Part shown: piece after piece, positions 37,441-47,623 of the stretch
Layout of the letters: each line of letters starts with the position of its first letter
How positions within the stretch are numbered: position 1 is the first letter of the stretch
From: Auriscalpium vulgare
Lineage: Eukaryota > Basidiomycota > Agaricomycetes > Russulales > Auriscalpiaceae
DNA length: 64,000 nt
Assembly: GCA_019915015.1 (NCBI GenBank)
Contig: JAHBBC010000033.1
Coordinates: forward strand, 310,001-374,000
Direction: 5' to 3'
Made by a program: the position numbers and the translations under genes
Notes under the pieces: generated by a model
Seen by the model: the letters and a program-made list of their open reading frames with translations, nothing else
What the model was told of the DNA's origin: nothing
Database searches by the model: none

Positions 37441-37706
37441 GTGAGCTCCCTTCCGCTTGCATCCTCCCATGTCAACTGACAAGGATCCCAGGTTGAGCGT
37501 TCACTGCGTCTTACAGGTACGCATATATTTACCACGTGCGTCTGTCATCATTCAACATAGCTCACGCTCGCTGTTAGTAGTACCTTGCTCGCCCCGGGCT
37601 CGCTTCCTAGGTACGTGACCTCTCACTCTCGGCTTTCCGCATCTCACCACACATCTGCAGGACTAACTTCACGACCATGAGGCCTCCACCCCGACGAGCA
37701 TACAAG
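37441..37706 (+). other. Leader with chained AG|GT splice junctions
   Basis: Four positions have an acceptor-like sequence directly abutting a donor-like one: CTGCAG|GTGAGC (37440/37441), CCCAG|GTTGAG (37491/37492), TTACAG|GTACGC (37516/37517) and CCTAG|GTACGT (37610/37611). A last acceptor, CTGCAG at 37660, opens a short exon with ATG at 37677 (MRPPPRRAYK) that ends with another donor GTACGC at 37707. Downstream coding sequence could not be followed. Confidence 0.35.
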
Positions 37707-38980
37707 GTACGCTCATCCGTCGTGACTTGTTCTCCGGGGTTGCCTAACATCCGTTCTGATGTGTCAGGTGTGCATATACCCTACGTCCCACCCTTCGTCG
37801 ACAACACTCTCTGTGCTCATGTATGTGCTGCTTGTGTGTGAGGGTCTCCGGATCCATGTGCGGTGGTACTGCGTCAGGCAAGGTGAATGGTTTGCCCGAT
37901 GTCGTGCAGGCGACGGTTCTCGATACAGTGTATATATACCTTACCGTAACCTCATGCAATATAAGATTTATTCTGCCTCATGAACTCCTACAGCCGTAAG
38001 ATGGACTGCCCTCCGCTCGTATTGCATCACATAGCCATGCCTGCACTAACCGAGTCTTGCCGCCTTGGCTAGGTCCCTAGTCTCACGTCGGCTTGTATTG
38101 CCTCGGATAGCCATGTGTGGCTATCCCAGTCTCGCAGCCGTGGCAAGGTCCCGAGACTCGGGAACTCAACCATTCGACATGAGGCTATCCGAGGTCGACC
38201 CGAGACCGACGACCGTGCCAGGGCCTGCCCAGGCTGGAGACCCGTCCAAGGTCCACCTGAGATCACGTGAGTCTATCTGAGACCACGGCCCTTTTGCTGA
38301 TGATAGCGGGGGCCCGCGCTACGCAGATGGCGCTGTACATACAACGACATACAAAATCTACGCCACGGATGACACAACCCCAAGACTGCTTCGTAAATGC
38401 CGCGCATAGGTCGGGACAACCTGTGAAAAAGCAAAAACCCACAGAACGGAGAAATATCACGACAAAGACAGGCCTTAAACGGAGATCTAGATCTCAGGGC
38501 AGAGGTCGGGTCGCGACTCCCTCTCTCCGAGTCTCCGGCCTAGGTCTCCCTAGCGTGCACCCGTCGAGACCGTCTCTCTGGCTGCCCGCTCGGACTATAT
38601 GGGGTTCCACCCTCTCAGCTGCGTCTCGCCTCCCAGAGTGAGCCTCGTCTCCTCCAACTCACGACCCGAGGAGACCGCGTCTCTCCCCTGCCACGTTAGC
38701 TCTTGCGGACGACCCGCAGAGCTATTCACGACACCAGCGCGAGCCGCTCGTCAACCTGCTACGCCTAGAACCGCGACCGACGGCACACTGGCAATAGGTG
38801 ATGACGAGGCGTGCTGGCGTCCCATGCCCTCGCCTGGAGCGACTAAGTAGGCACCAGCAAGGCCGACGAGTGGTGTGAGGAGTGCACGATAGGTGGAGGA
38901 CATTTGTGCGCCCGGAGGAGCAACAATAGCACTTGGAAAGGAGGATGAGGCCGAGGAAGACAACAGCGTCTCAACGCCTC
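37707..38980. other. Interval rich in GAGAC/GTCTC and short palindromes
   Basis: No gene supported. From 38.06 to 38.75 kb the sequence repeatedly uses GAGAC, GAGTC and their complements and contains several short hairpins. A short stretch near 38.87 kb (GTGGTGTGAGGAGTGCACGA) matches one near 2.33 kb. Confidence 0.4.
38105..38126. repeat. Perfect 9-bp hairpin
   Basis: GGATAGCCA, a TGTG loop and TGGCTATCC form a perfect stem-loop. No transcript or terminator role can be assigned. Confidence 0.85.
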
Positions 38981-38984
38981 CCTA

Positions 38985-39435
38985 ACCGAATCCTTCACGC
39001 ATGTTCCGATTCCGCTGTCGTAGTATGTGAGCTGCCCAGCATTGTCCTCGAGACGACTATAGAGCTCGACGACATTGGTATTCTAAGCAAAGGTGCATCA
39101 GACACAGTGCATGGAATAAATTCAGAGCATACCTTTCTGCTGAATTGATTAGCAGTGCCGTCGATACAGACGACGAGGTTTCTGCCCCTCTGGCCGTCGG
39201 GAGGTGGGAGGCACTTGCAAGACGGCCCCTTTACTTGCGCCCCTGGAGGTGCCTTCTCCGGGCCTGCGGGCGTAATACGAGGATCTTCGCCCGGTTTCTC
39301 GGTTGTCGGTATCGTGCGAGTTGGTGAGACATCTAGTGTTGCCGCATGAGGTGCAGGCAGGTTTGGAAGGAAAGAAGAGCGGCCATGGGCGTACCCCTTT
39401 CGCAGCCGACCACGCAAGGAAGAAAATATGCCCAT
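38985..39435 (-). pseudogene. DUF2235 gene fragment (D), N-terminal only
   Basis: From ATG 39435 the first exon is intact and ends [17 protein letters not shown]. An intron and the start of exon 2 follow ([21 protein letters not shown]), and homology stops near 38985. The nucleophile region and WD40 repeats are missing. It shares the MGIFSSLRGRLRK-type N-terminus with genes A and C. This is a truncated duplicate. Confidence 0.85.
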
Positions 39436-40854
39436 GAAAACTCAAAGACGTGAAGAGGACACGGCAGGGATGGGAGGATGGAGGAGGGGGGCATGAACGT
39501 GGCGTTGCGGCTTGCATACCAACGCCTCCGAAGGGCTGACGCTCGCGAGGGATGAATTTTTTTGACAGCGTGTCAAGGGTGTCAAGTGGGCGTCCAGGTG
39601 AAGGCACGTATCTGTGCGTGTATTGTGTAGATAAAATTCAAGCTCTGCTGTGATGTCGCCGGGAGAACGAGCGTTGAAGCAGACTCAGGCGTGACCCTGG
39701 AATGATACCTGCCGCTCCGGGGTCAGTGGTGAAGAATTATGTTCCAGTACTCACAGTATGGCACTCGTCAGGCGTCTCTACCCACTTAACGACATATCCG
39801 AGGACAGCTAGGCGCACAAGTCGAAACGTTCAAGGTCCATTACCATCTTCTGCCACTGACTCGGATTTGCTCCAATTGTATCTTGGGGCGCCATGAGAAA
39901 AGCGCGAGAGGTGGGATAGTCCTTGGTATGCGTTCGGAGAGGCTGCTGTTCGAGGAAGGGATTGCCGAATCAGTGCCGATGGTCGATCAACAGCGCGGAT
40001 CAACCGCCTTCAAAGTTTTATTTCATCGCGCGGACCTCCACTCATCAATCTCTCTCGCCACCCTCGCCACCATTATTTCAACCTAGTGCCAACCTACACA
40101 GGGGCCCGTTCCTGCCAAATTGACGACATGGATTGGTTACTGCGTACTCCTGCCGCCTCTTGGATCCTTACTGCCTCCATGCGCTCATCTTACTCCTCAA
40201 TGCCTCACTGACACACGCTTGAAACCGCCTCGCATTCGATCCTCCATTCTTACGCCCCAGATCGTCAACTACTGCCAGATTATGAGAAGAGAGAGCGCCA
40301 CGTAGGCCAGTGTGACTTGGCTGAGGGTATGCGATTGCGGTGCGCGAGCTCCCGTCAATATTCAATCCGCACTTGTGCTGATGCTAACCTCTCCTCTCTA
40401 TAACTAGATCCAGGGAGCTTCCTAGGACCCTATTTCGCTCTACAATCTACCCATGTCGACTACCAAGCTGCACGCTGTCCCGACGTTTACCGCTCCCTCG
40501 CCCCCCGCAGATCTTGCGTCGACGCCCACCCAGAGCGCTCTTCGTACGTGCCGACTATGAACAGATGATTATACACTCGTCCGGAGGAGCGTCAATAGAA
40601 GTTGTCAGGGAGGATGAGGCTGAGGAAGGACCGCTCGCTGGCCAGACACTATGCCAGTTGTCGCCATACCGCCCTTTTTCTAGCCATCGGATATGCTCAC
40701 GGGTCGCGCGCGGCCCTGTTGGAGCCAACTCAAAAGCAGAGAGCGTTCAGCGCTGAACGCTCTAGCCTGGAGCCGAAATCTGCGATGAACCGCCGGACTT
40801 GACGACGACGACGTCGATGCGTGCGGCTCAGTTCCCTGGGGAATGCACAACTTT
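39436..40854. other. Gene-free interval
   Basis: No gene supported. The block 40.66-40.76 kb repeats 18.86-18.96 kb. The frame at 40514-40756 has no domain. Confidence 0.4.
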
Positions 40855-40945
40855 TCCGCCGCCGCTCGGGCGACATGACAATTTGCATCTGGGATGCCCA
40901 GACGGGGGAGACAGTGGCAGGATTGTTCATGGGGCATACAGGTTA
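40855..40945 (+). pseudogene. Single WD40-unit fragment
   Basis: The plus strand encodes [20 protein letters not shown] and MGHTG, one WD40 unit like those of gene A. It stands where the 3' end of gene A stands in the duplicated block, so it is the remnant of the WD40 gene belonging to segmental copy 2. Confidence 0.75.
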
Positions 40946-41346
40946 ACTTGGATTTACTCTGTCGTGCTGCATCTGCATACTCCGTCTGTGATTTCTCTGA
41001 CATTATTTCGCTGCCCTGTAGGTCAACCGGCATTGCATACGATCGTTTACTCTTGTGCAGGCATCCAATGTCTATTTACTTGTCGTAAGTACTGTCCTTA
41101 CTGGTCCCGTTGCTTTCACGTAGCGGACAATGTTGAACACATTCCCACTGTCGATCTAATGCTGGACACTGCTGCCAGTGTCCCTCGCACACATATGAAT
41201 TGTCAGCATATGATGTAGACAATACTTTTCTTCGCGGCCGGTATGGCCACAAACCTAGCCTCCGTCATGCTGAATTCTCCGCGAACAACGGGACCCTGGG
41301 TGTGCGGGCCTTTACTAAAGGATGACAACCCTGCGCGCGTGTTGTA

Positions 41347-41598
41347 ACATGTAACATGCAGATGCGCAGTATCCTTAGCTCGACCTGAGCGTATCACCAG
41401 AAAGATGGCCGTTCTGAATAGCATATGCGTAACACGGAATATGCATATGCGCAGTCTCCATAGCTCGACCGGCGTAGCGTATCACAAGATAGTCGTTCGG
41501 AATAGCATATGTGGAACATGTAACATGCATATGCGCAGTCTCCGTAGCTCGACCTTAGCGTAGATCAGAAGATAGTCGTTCTGAATAGCATATGTGTA
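41347..41598. repeat. 84-bp tandem repeat, three copies
   Basis: Units at 41347-41431, 41432-41515 and 41516-41598, each with GCATATGCGCAGT- or GCAGATGCGCAGT-type and GAATAGCATATG blocks. The array sits just upstream of the TATA box of the orphan gene at 41.8 kb and is absent from the equivalent place in segmental copy 1. Confidence 0.85.
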
Positions 41599-41670
41599 AC
41601 ATGTAACATCTTGCGTGGCTGCGGGCCGACCGAGTGAAGGTGCGCCACAGAAATGATAGAAAATGTCCCA

Positions 41671-41680
41671 TATATAAAAT
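41671..41680 (+). promoter_or_regulatory. TATA box of the orphan gene
   Basis: TATATAAAAT 146 bp before the ATG at 41817, followed by a CT/CA-rich leader with no ATG. Confidence 0.6.
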
Positions 41681-41816
41681 CATAACCTTCGTACCTCCGA
41701 AAGGCCTCAAGAATCGTAACCAACACCCATTCACGCACACCTTTCCACCGCACCTTTCTCACACTCGCATTTCTCATCATCCTCTCAACACAACAACCTA
41801 TCTCCACCCCTTCATC

Positions 41817-43364
41817 ATGACTCAAAAGAGCTGTTTCGCCGCGAAAGAGGCCATGGACGCGATGTTATATGTTTCCCATCCACGCCGCGCCTTGAACGCC
41901 TTGACCACCAAAAACGTGAATGTTTTTGACGCCCCGATCGGCGACGCCTCTTGCCACGCGCGCCCACCTGTCGTGACCGACGGCGCTGCCATTGTTCACG
42001 CCTATCTGGAGAAGACAGGGAAGACACAGCATGCTCTCGAGCAGGTCCAGGCCTACGAGATCCTCCACAAGAACGATCGTGCCGATGGCAAAGTCAAGCA
42101 GGTCGCCGACTTCAAGGACGGTGGCCTTGGATCGTCTGAGTACGAGGCTCTCTACACAGAGTTGACGAGCCTCCTCGATCCACGCCACTGGCGCTTGCTG
42201 TGCGACTTCTTCTCCAAGACGGTCGACAGCACCAAGAGCTTTACGATCTGGGAGACTTACTACTCGCAGCGGGGCAACCCAATTTATTTCCATACCAACC
42301 CGGAGGCTGAAACTTCGAAGAAGGCAGCGGACCGCACGAATCTGGACGCGAGTCTCAAGGCACATCTCGGCCAGAACAATATCGAGTACCTTACTCGAAA
42401 CATCGGCAACGTCATGCGGAACACCAAGTCTGTTGAGCAGGAGGCGGCCTGGGTCATCTCGAACTCGGATTACCGCGCGGTGATCGACTTGGGCAACGGC
42501 GCGACGTACCAAGCTGGCCAAGTCTACGCCCTGTTCCTCGTCGTCCTCTACCTCGACTACCTAGCCCGCCGCCCCTTCGTCGTTTCAGCATGCCACTTGT
42601 CCATCGCCGACGATCACGTTATATGGAACGGCACCGCGGTTCTTCTCTTCGCACCCAACAACAACGGCTCATGGGATTATGTCGCTGAACCGACGGAGCG
42701 ACAGAAGAACCAAGTCGTCACCTATGACAACATGTGGCACACTTCGGAACGCGGCTCAGATGGGATTGGTCTGAACTCGGACAGCTTCGTGGAGTTCACG
42801 GAAACGGTTAAGACGACGAACATCCCATGGCGTCTCCTCCAATACGGTGCGGTTCATCCATCCTTTGCCGGAAAGGCCGATCGCGCGGAGTTTCCCGGTG
42901 AAGCCGAGCTGATCGCGCTTTCCAGGAGCATGAAGGACAAACACACCTTCACCGATATCGACTGCGCCGGCATCAGCTTCACGTCTCAGTTGACGGGTGA
43001 AAAGCGTCTTGATCTGGCCACTCAGTGGGCATGTGCCTACAGCGCTGGTCTGTCAATCAAGGACGGTCATGGGTTCAACAACGTCGAGGGTCTTTCCAAC
43101 GCACGCGTCTTTACCAACAAGCCATTTTCATTTGCCGTCAACCACGTCCAGAGCCAAACCTTTGCTCAGGTCAAGGCCAGCATCAACGGAAAATGGGGCA
43201 AGTATGTGGATGCCGGATGCCCCAAACTTGGACGTTTCCTCGTTCGATACGGGTCCGGCGCCGTCTACTGTTCCACCCGGGATGAAGCCGCCAAGTTCGA
43301 CAAGATGAAGCCTGCTGCCCAGAAGACGCACATCCAGGATAGCGGCCTCGCCGGCCTCTATTAG
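41817..43364 (+). CDS. Intronless orphan protein, 515 residues
   Basis: Single-exon ORF from ATG 41817 (TCATCATGACTC) to a stop at 43364, encoding 515 residues. It starts MTQKSCFAAKEAMDAMLYVS. I do not recognise the family. There is no signal peptide and no clear membrane span, though VYALFLVVLYLDYLARRPFV (about 239-258) is hydrophobic. Tryptophans and short polar loops are spread evenly, as in a globular protein. The reading frame is clean and coding-like, with its own TATA box. It is intronless in a region where real genes average an intron every 100-300 bp, which suggests a retrocopy or an acquisition from a virus or other foreign source; dsRNA mycovirus capsids of similar length would be one class to test. 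A dead N-terminal copy lies at 25.07 kb. Confidence 0.7.
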   Translation: MTQKSCFAAKEAMDAMLYVSHPRRALNALTTKNVNVFDAPIGDASCHARPPVVTDGAAIVHAYLEKTGKTQHALEQVQAYEILHKNDRADGKVKQVADFKDGGLGSSEYEALYTELTSLLDPRHWRLLCDFFSKTVDSTKSFTIWETYYSQRGNPIYFHTNPEAETSKKAADRTNLDASLKAHLGQNNIEYLTRNIGNVMRNTKSVEQEAAWVISNSDYRAVIDLGNGATYQAGQVYALFLVVLYLDYLARRPFVVSACHLSIADDHVIWNGTAVLLFAPNNNGSWDYVAEPTERQKNQVVTYDNMWHTSERGSDGIGLNSDSFVEFTETVKTTNIPWRLLQYGAVHPSFAGKADRAEFPGEAELIALSRSMKDKHTFTDIDCAGISFTSQLTGEKRLDLATQWACAYSAGLSIKDGHGFNNVEGLSNARVFTNKPFSFAVNHVQSQTFAQVKASINGKWGKYVDAGCPKLGRFLVRYGSGAVYCSTRDEAAKFDKMKPAAQKTHIQDSGLAGLY

Positions 43365-43367
43365 AGT

Positions 43368-43550
43368 TCGCCATTCAAATCTGGGACTCACAGACGGGAA
43401 AGGCGGTGATGGCGCCGTTGAGAGGGCACAAAGGTTCGTTTCAGTGTGTCGCGTAATCGCCTGATGGTATGTTTGTCGCGTCGGGCTTGCTGGATGCAAC
43501 GGCCCGCATCTGGAATGTAGAGGCGGACGAGAAACCTGGACATTGAGGTA
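43368..43550 (+). pseudogene. WD40 3'-end fragment
   Basis: Directly after the orphan gene stop the plus strand reads IQIWDSQTGKAVMAPLRGHK, then a unit interrupted by a stop (CVA, stop, SPDGMFVASG) and the exon end ARIWNVEADEKPGH. The following intron-like sequence (GGTACGTGTCTGCATGTTTC ... CTGCAG) matches that after the 12.6-13.3 kb array. Confidence 0.75.
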
Positions 43551-46500
43551 CGTGTCTGCATGTTTCCGTCTGCGCGAGTAAGTACTGACATCCGCTGCAG
43601 AACAACATACCATCGAGTCGACACGTGTACGGGCATATGATGTCGATTTGCTTCAATACATTCTGCACATGTCGTTTCCGTAGTTCCCCGCGAGCGTTCA
43701 TCAACACCGCGTAGAGCGCGCAGGTTTTCCATCTTCGGCACGCACAACCCTGCCCCCGCTTTGTTTGGACAAGGCCGGTGAGCAGCAGCTAACGCGCTTG
43801 GGAGAGACTGCCCGCCTGCCGCTACAGTGGTGTTATCGGATCGGCGGGCACAGGACCATGGGACGAGTGCGCCGACGTCTTTATATGATCGCCGCATTCG
43901 CCGCTGTCCATCAGTGCTGCCCCTCGACGCCGCTCGTTGTCGCTCCGCGTACTACTGTTGTCTGAATGTGCTCAACAGCGTCCGCGCATGACAGTAGAAC
44001 ATGGACGCACCTGGTCACCATCATCTACCCGCACGCGCTACCGACGCATGCAATCCTGCAGCCTGCGTCCTTGGCCGTGGGTGCGAAAGTGCTCACCTCA
44101 TCGCAGTCTGCCCGGCGCTCATCTGTGATTCCTCTTGACAACCTGGGCTTGATGAAAGGAAGGCGCGCTCCCAATGATGACGTGCGATACGATATTCCAG
44201 GTTGCTCGTTGCGCGCCGACGTGTCTGCCGCACAAGGTGCAGGCTGTTGCGCGGTCTATGCAGACGGTGATATTCCAGCGTCAGATAACAGATATGATAG
44301 TTGGGTACGGCGCACCGTTTGACAGCATGCAACCGCCCAAGGTTGGCTCGTCAGTGCAGCTAGCGGCTAAATATCACGGCCGTGGATGTGCACGAGTTTC
44401 GTCTGGGAGGGGTGGAGTTGACAAGCAGTGCGAGAGTAAGAGCGAGCGGTGTGTGAGAGTCTCGGAAATACTATGCCAGGGCCGACCGCGTGTTTTTTTT
44501 TAGTGTTTTGTCAGCGAGGCTCGCACCGACTCCGAGTCCGACAACTCTTTGTTCGTGTCTCTCCCCCATTTTTGAAAGGGTAAAGACGCTGAGATTCTCA
44601 ACTGGTGACATGCACAAGTAACACATACGAAAGCGCTCGCATCATCGGCATCAAGCGCTGGGCTTCTGGCAAAGAACTGGTGGATAGGAGGACTACAACA
44701 GGGATGTAGTTGGCACTAGGTGCGCCCCGACAGACTCGCTCAGTCATGCAACTCACTTATCGTACCGCGCTCGTCACTGCTTCCCTGCAGCTCAGCGTCC
44801 CTCGTACATGCCAGCGCATGAAAATCACCATTGCGCGCATCGCGCATCCGTCACAGCACCCCTCGACGTTGCTGCGGTAACTTCTCCTGTTGACCACGAA
44901 TGGTATCTGGCTCCTCGGTGCGTGCCCGCCTACCTAGTTGCTCCGCGCTAGGGCATAGCGCGCCTCACCACTGGGGTCGCACCAGCCCTGCCAGCGTTGC
45001 GAGCGGCGAGCCCCCTGCCTTCTTCGCGCTCCCACCCTCCATGCCATCACCCGCCGACGCCGCTGCCGCCGCTGTCGTGGTCCTGGCGCATGAGTACGCC
45101 CCTTGTGTTGTCAAAGCTGCTCGAGGGCGCGTCCGCTCGCAAACGCTGAAGAGCCTTGAAGCTTGAGCGTGCGCGCCGTGTTGCTCGTCATTCGAGGGAC
45201 TGCCTACACAAACGCATCAGAACGTCCTGACGAATGCATGGACAGGGGTAGCAGAGCATGTGCACACACCTTTCGTCCTGTGCGGCTGCGCTCGCGCCGT
45301 TGTCCCGCGTCATGTTCGACGAGAGGGGCTGAGCTCGGGCGCGGTCGAGCCGCGCAAAGTTCCCGCGGCAGTTCCCGCTCGTTGCTTTGTACTGGACATA
45401 CTTTGCAACAGAGATCAGTATATGCTAGCGAACGAGCTACCGGCCGTATGTACTCAGCACTCACACTCGTTCTTGGCGCTTGTTCCGTAACTCAGACTCC
45501 TTGCTGGCCAGCTCTGTGGATGTGTCGCAGTACTCGCGAGCTGGCGACCAAGGAAACACCAGCGTACTTACTGCATGCACGGGATCAGTGTCGAGTTCTC
45601 TCACATGTAGGACGAGAGACGACGTACTTGGATTGAGGCCGCTCTTCTCTGACGATGTCCAGTTGAGCCAGCCCCGGTGTCTTGTCAGACTCTTGGTGTA
45701 CCAGCATAATGCACAATCGAGACGCCGCGGAATGTGCCTCGCCCGTGAAGACATCCGGCAGAGTCCTCACGCGCGCGATACTCTGGGATCAACCCCTCGA
45801 ACATCCGTAACGATGTGGCGAACGCCGCAAAAACGTCCACTATTTCCTGCCTCCTTGCCGATGGCGGCCCAGGTCTACAGATGGTGTCAGCAATGCAGAG
45901 AGACCAGTCGAAGTTGGCGCACCGTTCGATCCGCGTCGACCCGCGATCCCTGCACGTCGCTACATGTACGTGTGCCAGGAGGCAAATGGGACAGTTGTCG
46001 GGTCTTGAATGCAAGGCTATCGTGACAGTACACAGTCTGCGTGTGGTATGAGTGCGAAGGCCCAAAACTCTGGAGAAAACGCCAGCGTGAATGACAAGTG
46101 TATGAGGCCCTAGGTGTTGGGTGGTGCCGGAGCAGCCTGTAGGAGCCCGGTCTGTAGCTCCGGGTTGAATGGGGTGCCACACGGTGCTGGCGATGGTGCA
46201 ACTTGGTGCACAGACTGCTGCAGTCACGGTGGCCAGAGGGAGGGAGATGGCGATGGGATTGGGACCACGTGGCCGCCACACGCTCGCCCTAAGCCCTTTG
46301 CCCTGAGATCTAGATCTAGTAGCCCCCTTGCCTCTTCGCCGTCTTCGTAGACCGTAGTGACTATTCGCTCTGGTGAGTCATAGATCACATTTGTTCAGGC
46401 AGATACAAGGCTGACATGTCCGGCAGCGACTAGTACTGTAGTAGCGACCGATCCTCCGCGATGAAGTGACTCCGACTTCTGCAGGGTCGCGCTCTTCAAT

Positions 46501-47400
46501 ATCGTATACTTATCAGGCCTCCATACCACTCGCAGACGACCACCATTGCAATCAGCCCTGACTTTCTGGCAACCATCGCCGGCTGGCACACGAACTTACC
46601 GCTACAGTACAGTGCCCGACATGGCGCCTGCGCAGAGAGGCACGGGCAGGCTCGCGTGATGATGACGAGGGACAACATTGGTGCGCCGCATTTTCAACTC
46701 TATCCTGCTGTGCCTCGCTAACACATGTTGTAGAAATCGACGCGCAGCCGTATCGCATTCACCGCCAACTGCGCACGCCATTTCCTCCTCTGCCCCCACG
46801 CGGCCATTTCGCTATCCTTGGTTCTCGTTGGCAAGGCGGACGCTCGATTGCGCTGGCATATCGTGCCGTTGGATGAGCTTCGCTGTCAGCGTCTACCTGC
46901 AGCTGCTTGTTGGCGCACAGCATCAATATGACGGAAGGGAGCGCTGGTTGCCTTGCGATGGGCGGACCCGTGCGGACCTTATGGACACACGACTGACACT
47001 GAAACCCGTGGATGGCCGTGGTGTGTGCATGTGAGTGTTCATACGTATCGGGCGCATGCAGTAACTGATTCTACTTGTCGACTATTGAGGTTCCATCTGG
47101 CAACCATCGGATGCGCTGGGCATGGTGAGCTTGTAGCGAGTGTGAGCGACAGAAATTCACAATCGTCTTCGGTGAGTGCCAAAATTAAATACGCCACGAT
47201 CGCCTCCCCTCACCGGGCGGCACGTGTTGGCAGGCGGGCGGCTCCACTGCAATGTTTGATGGTAAGCCTCACCATGCCTCACCAGCGCGATGTCGCTGAT
47301 GGTTCTCTAGGTTCTCTTTCGGAGTGGAATCACCCCCGAGCTGCGGGCCATTGATGGACTACGACCATGCGGTGTCCAGAACTCGGGCGTCACGACTGCT
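43551..47400. other. Gene-free part of segmental duplication
   Basis: Counterpart of 25.27-28.1 kb from about 44.34 kb on. It contains the relic at 45.48-46.02 kb and no supported gene. The stretch 44.27-44.40 kb also resembles 18.17-18.30 kb. Confidence 0.4.
45480..46020 (-). pseudogene. Decayed copy of dispersed gene family
   Basis: The minus strand gives RQEIVDVFAAFATSLRMFEG followed by LIPEYRAREDSAGCLHGRG, parallel to the 26.7 kb copy. No start, and frames break on both sides. The function of the parent is unknown. Confidence 0.4.
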
Positions 47401-47405
47401 TCCCG

Positions 47406-47411
47406 TATAAA
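47406..47411 (+). promoter_or_regulatory. TATA box of KEP-like gene 1
   Basis: TATAAA about 215 bp before the ATG at 47624. The interval includes a probable 5'-UTR intron (GTGAGTCC to CTTCGTAG) also present upstream of the 4.3 kb paralogue. Confidence 0.6.
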
Positions 47412-47623
47412 GAGCCTCGATGGAGGACGAGAATTCCCCAGCCCTTGCTCACTTCGTTTATTCCACGGCACTGGTTGGTGAGTCCTCGCAATTCTCCGCT
47501 CCCATCCGTTCCGCGCTAATGAGACGCATGCCTTCGTAGCCTCGACGTCTTTGTTCATCACGAGCCTCTCTTTTGCACTCACACCCAACTTCTCCTTCAA
47601 GTCATCATTAACACGTTCATAAC

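Larger units (their letters stand above)
40990..47430. repeat. Segmental duplication, copy 2
   Basis: Collinear partner of 24.48-28.17 kb. It keeps the full-length orphan gene at 41.8-43.4 kb that copy 1 has lost, and a longer stretch to 44.34 kb. The shared blocks include the GAGATCTAGATCTAGT stretch near 46.31 kb (27.32 kb in copy 1). Confidence 0.75.
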
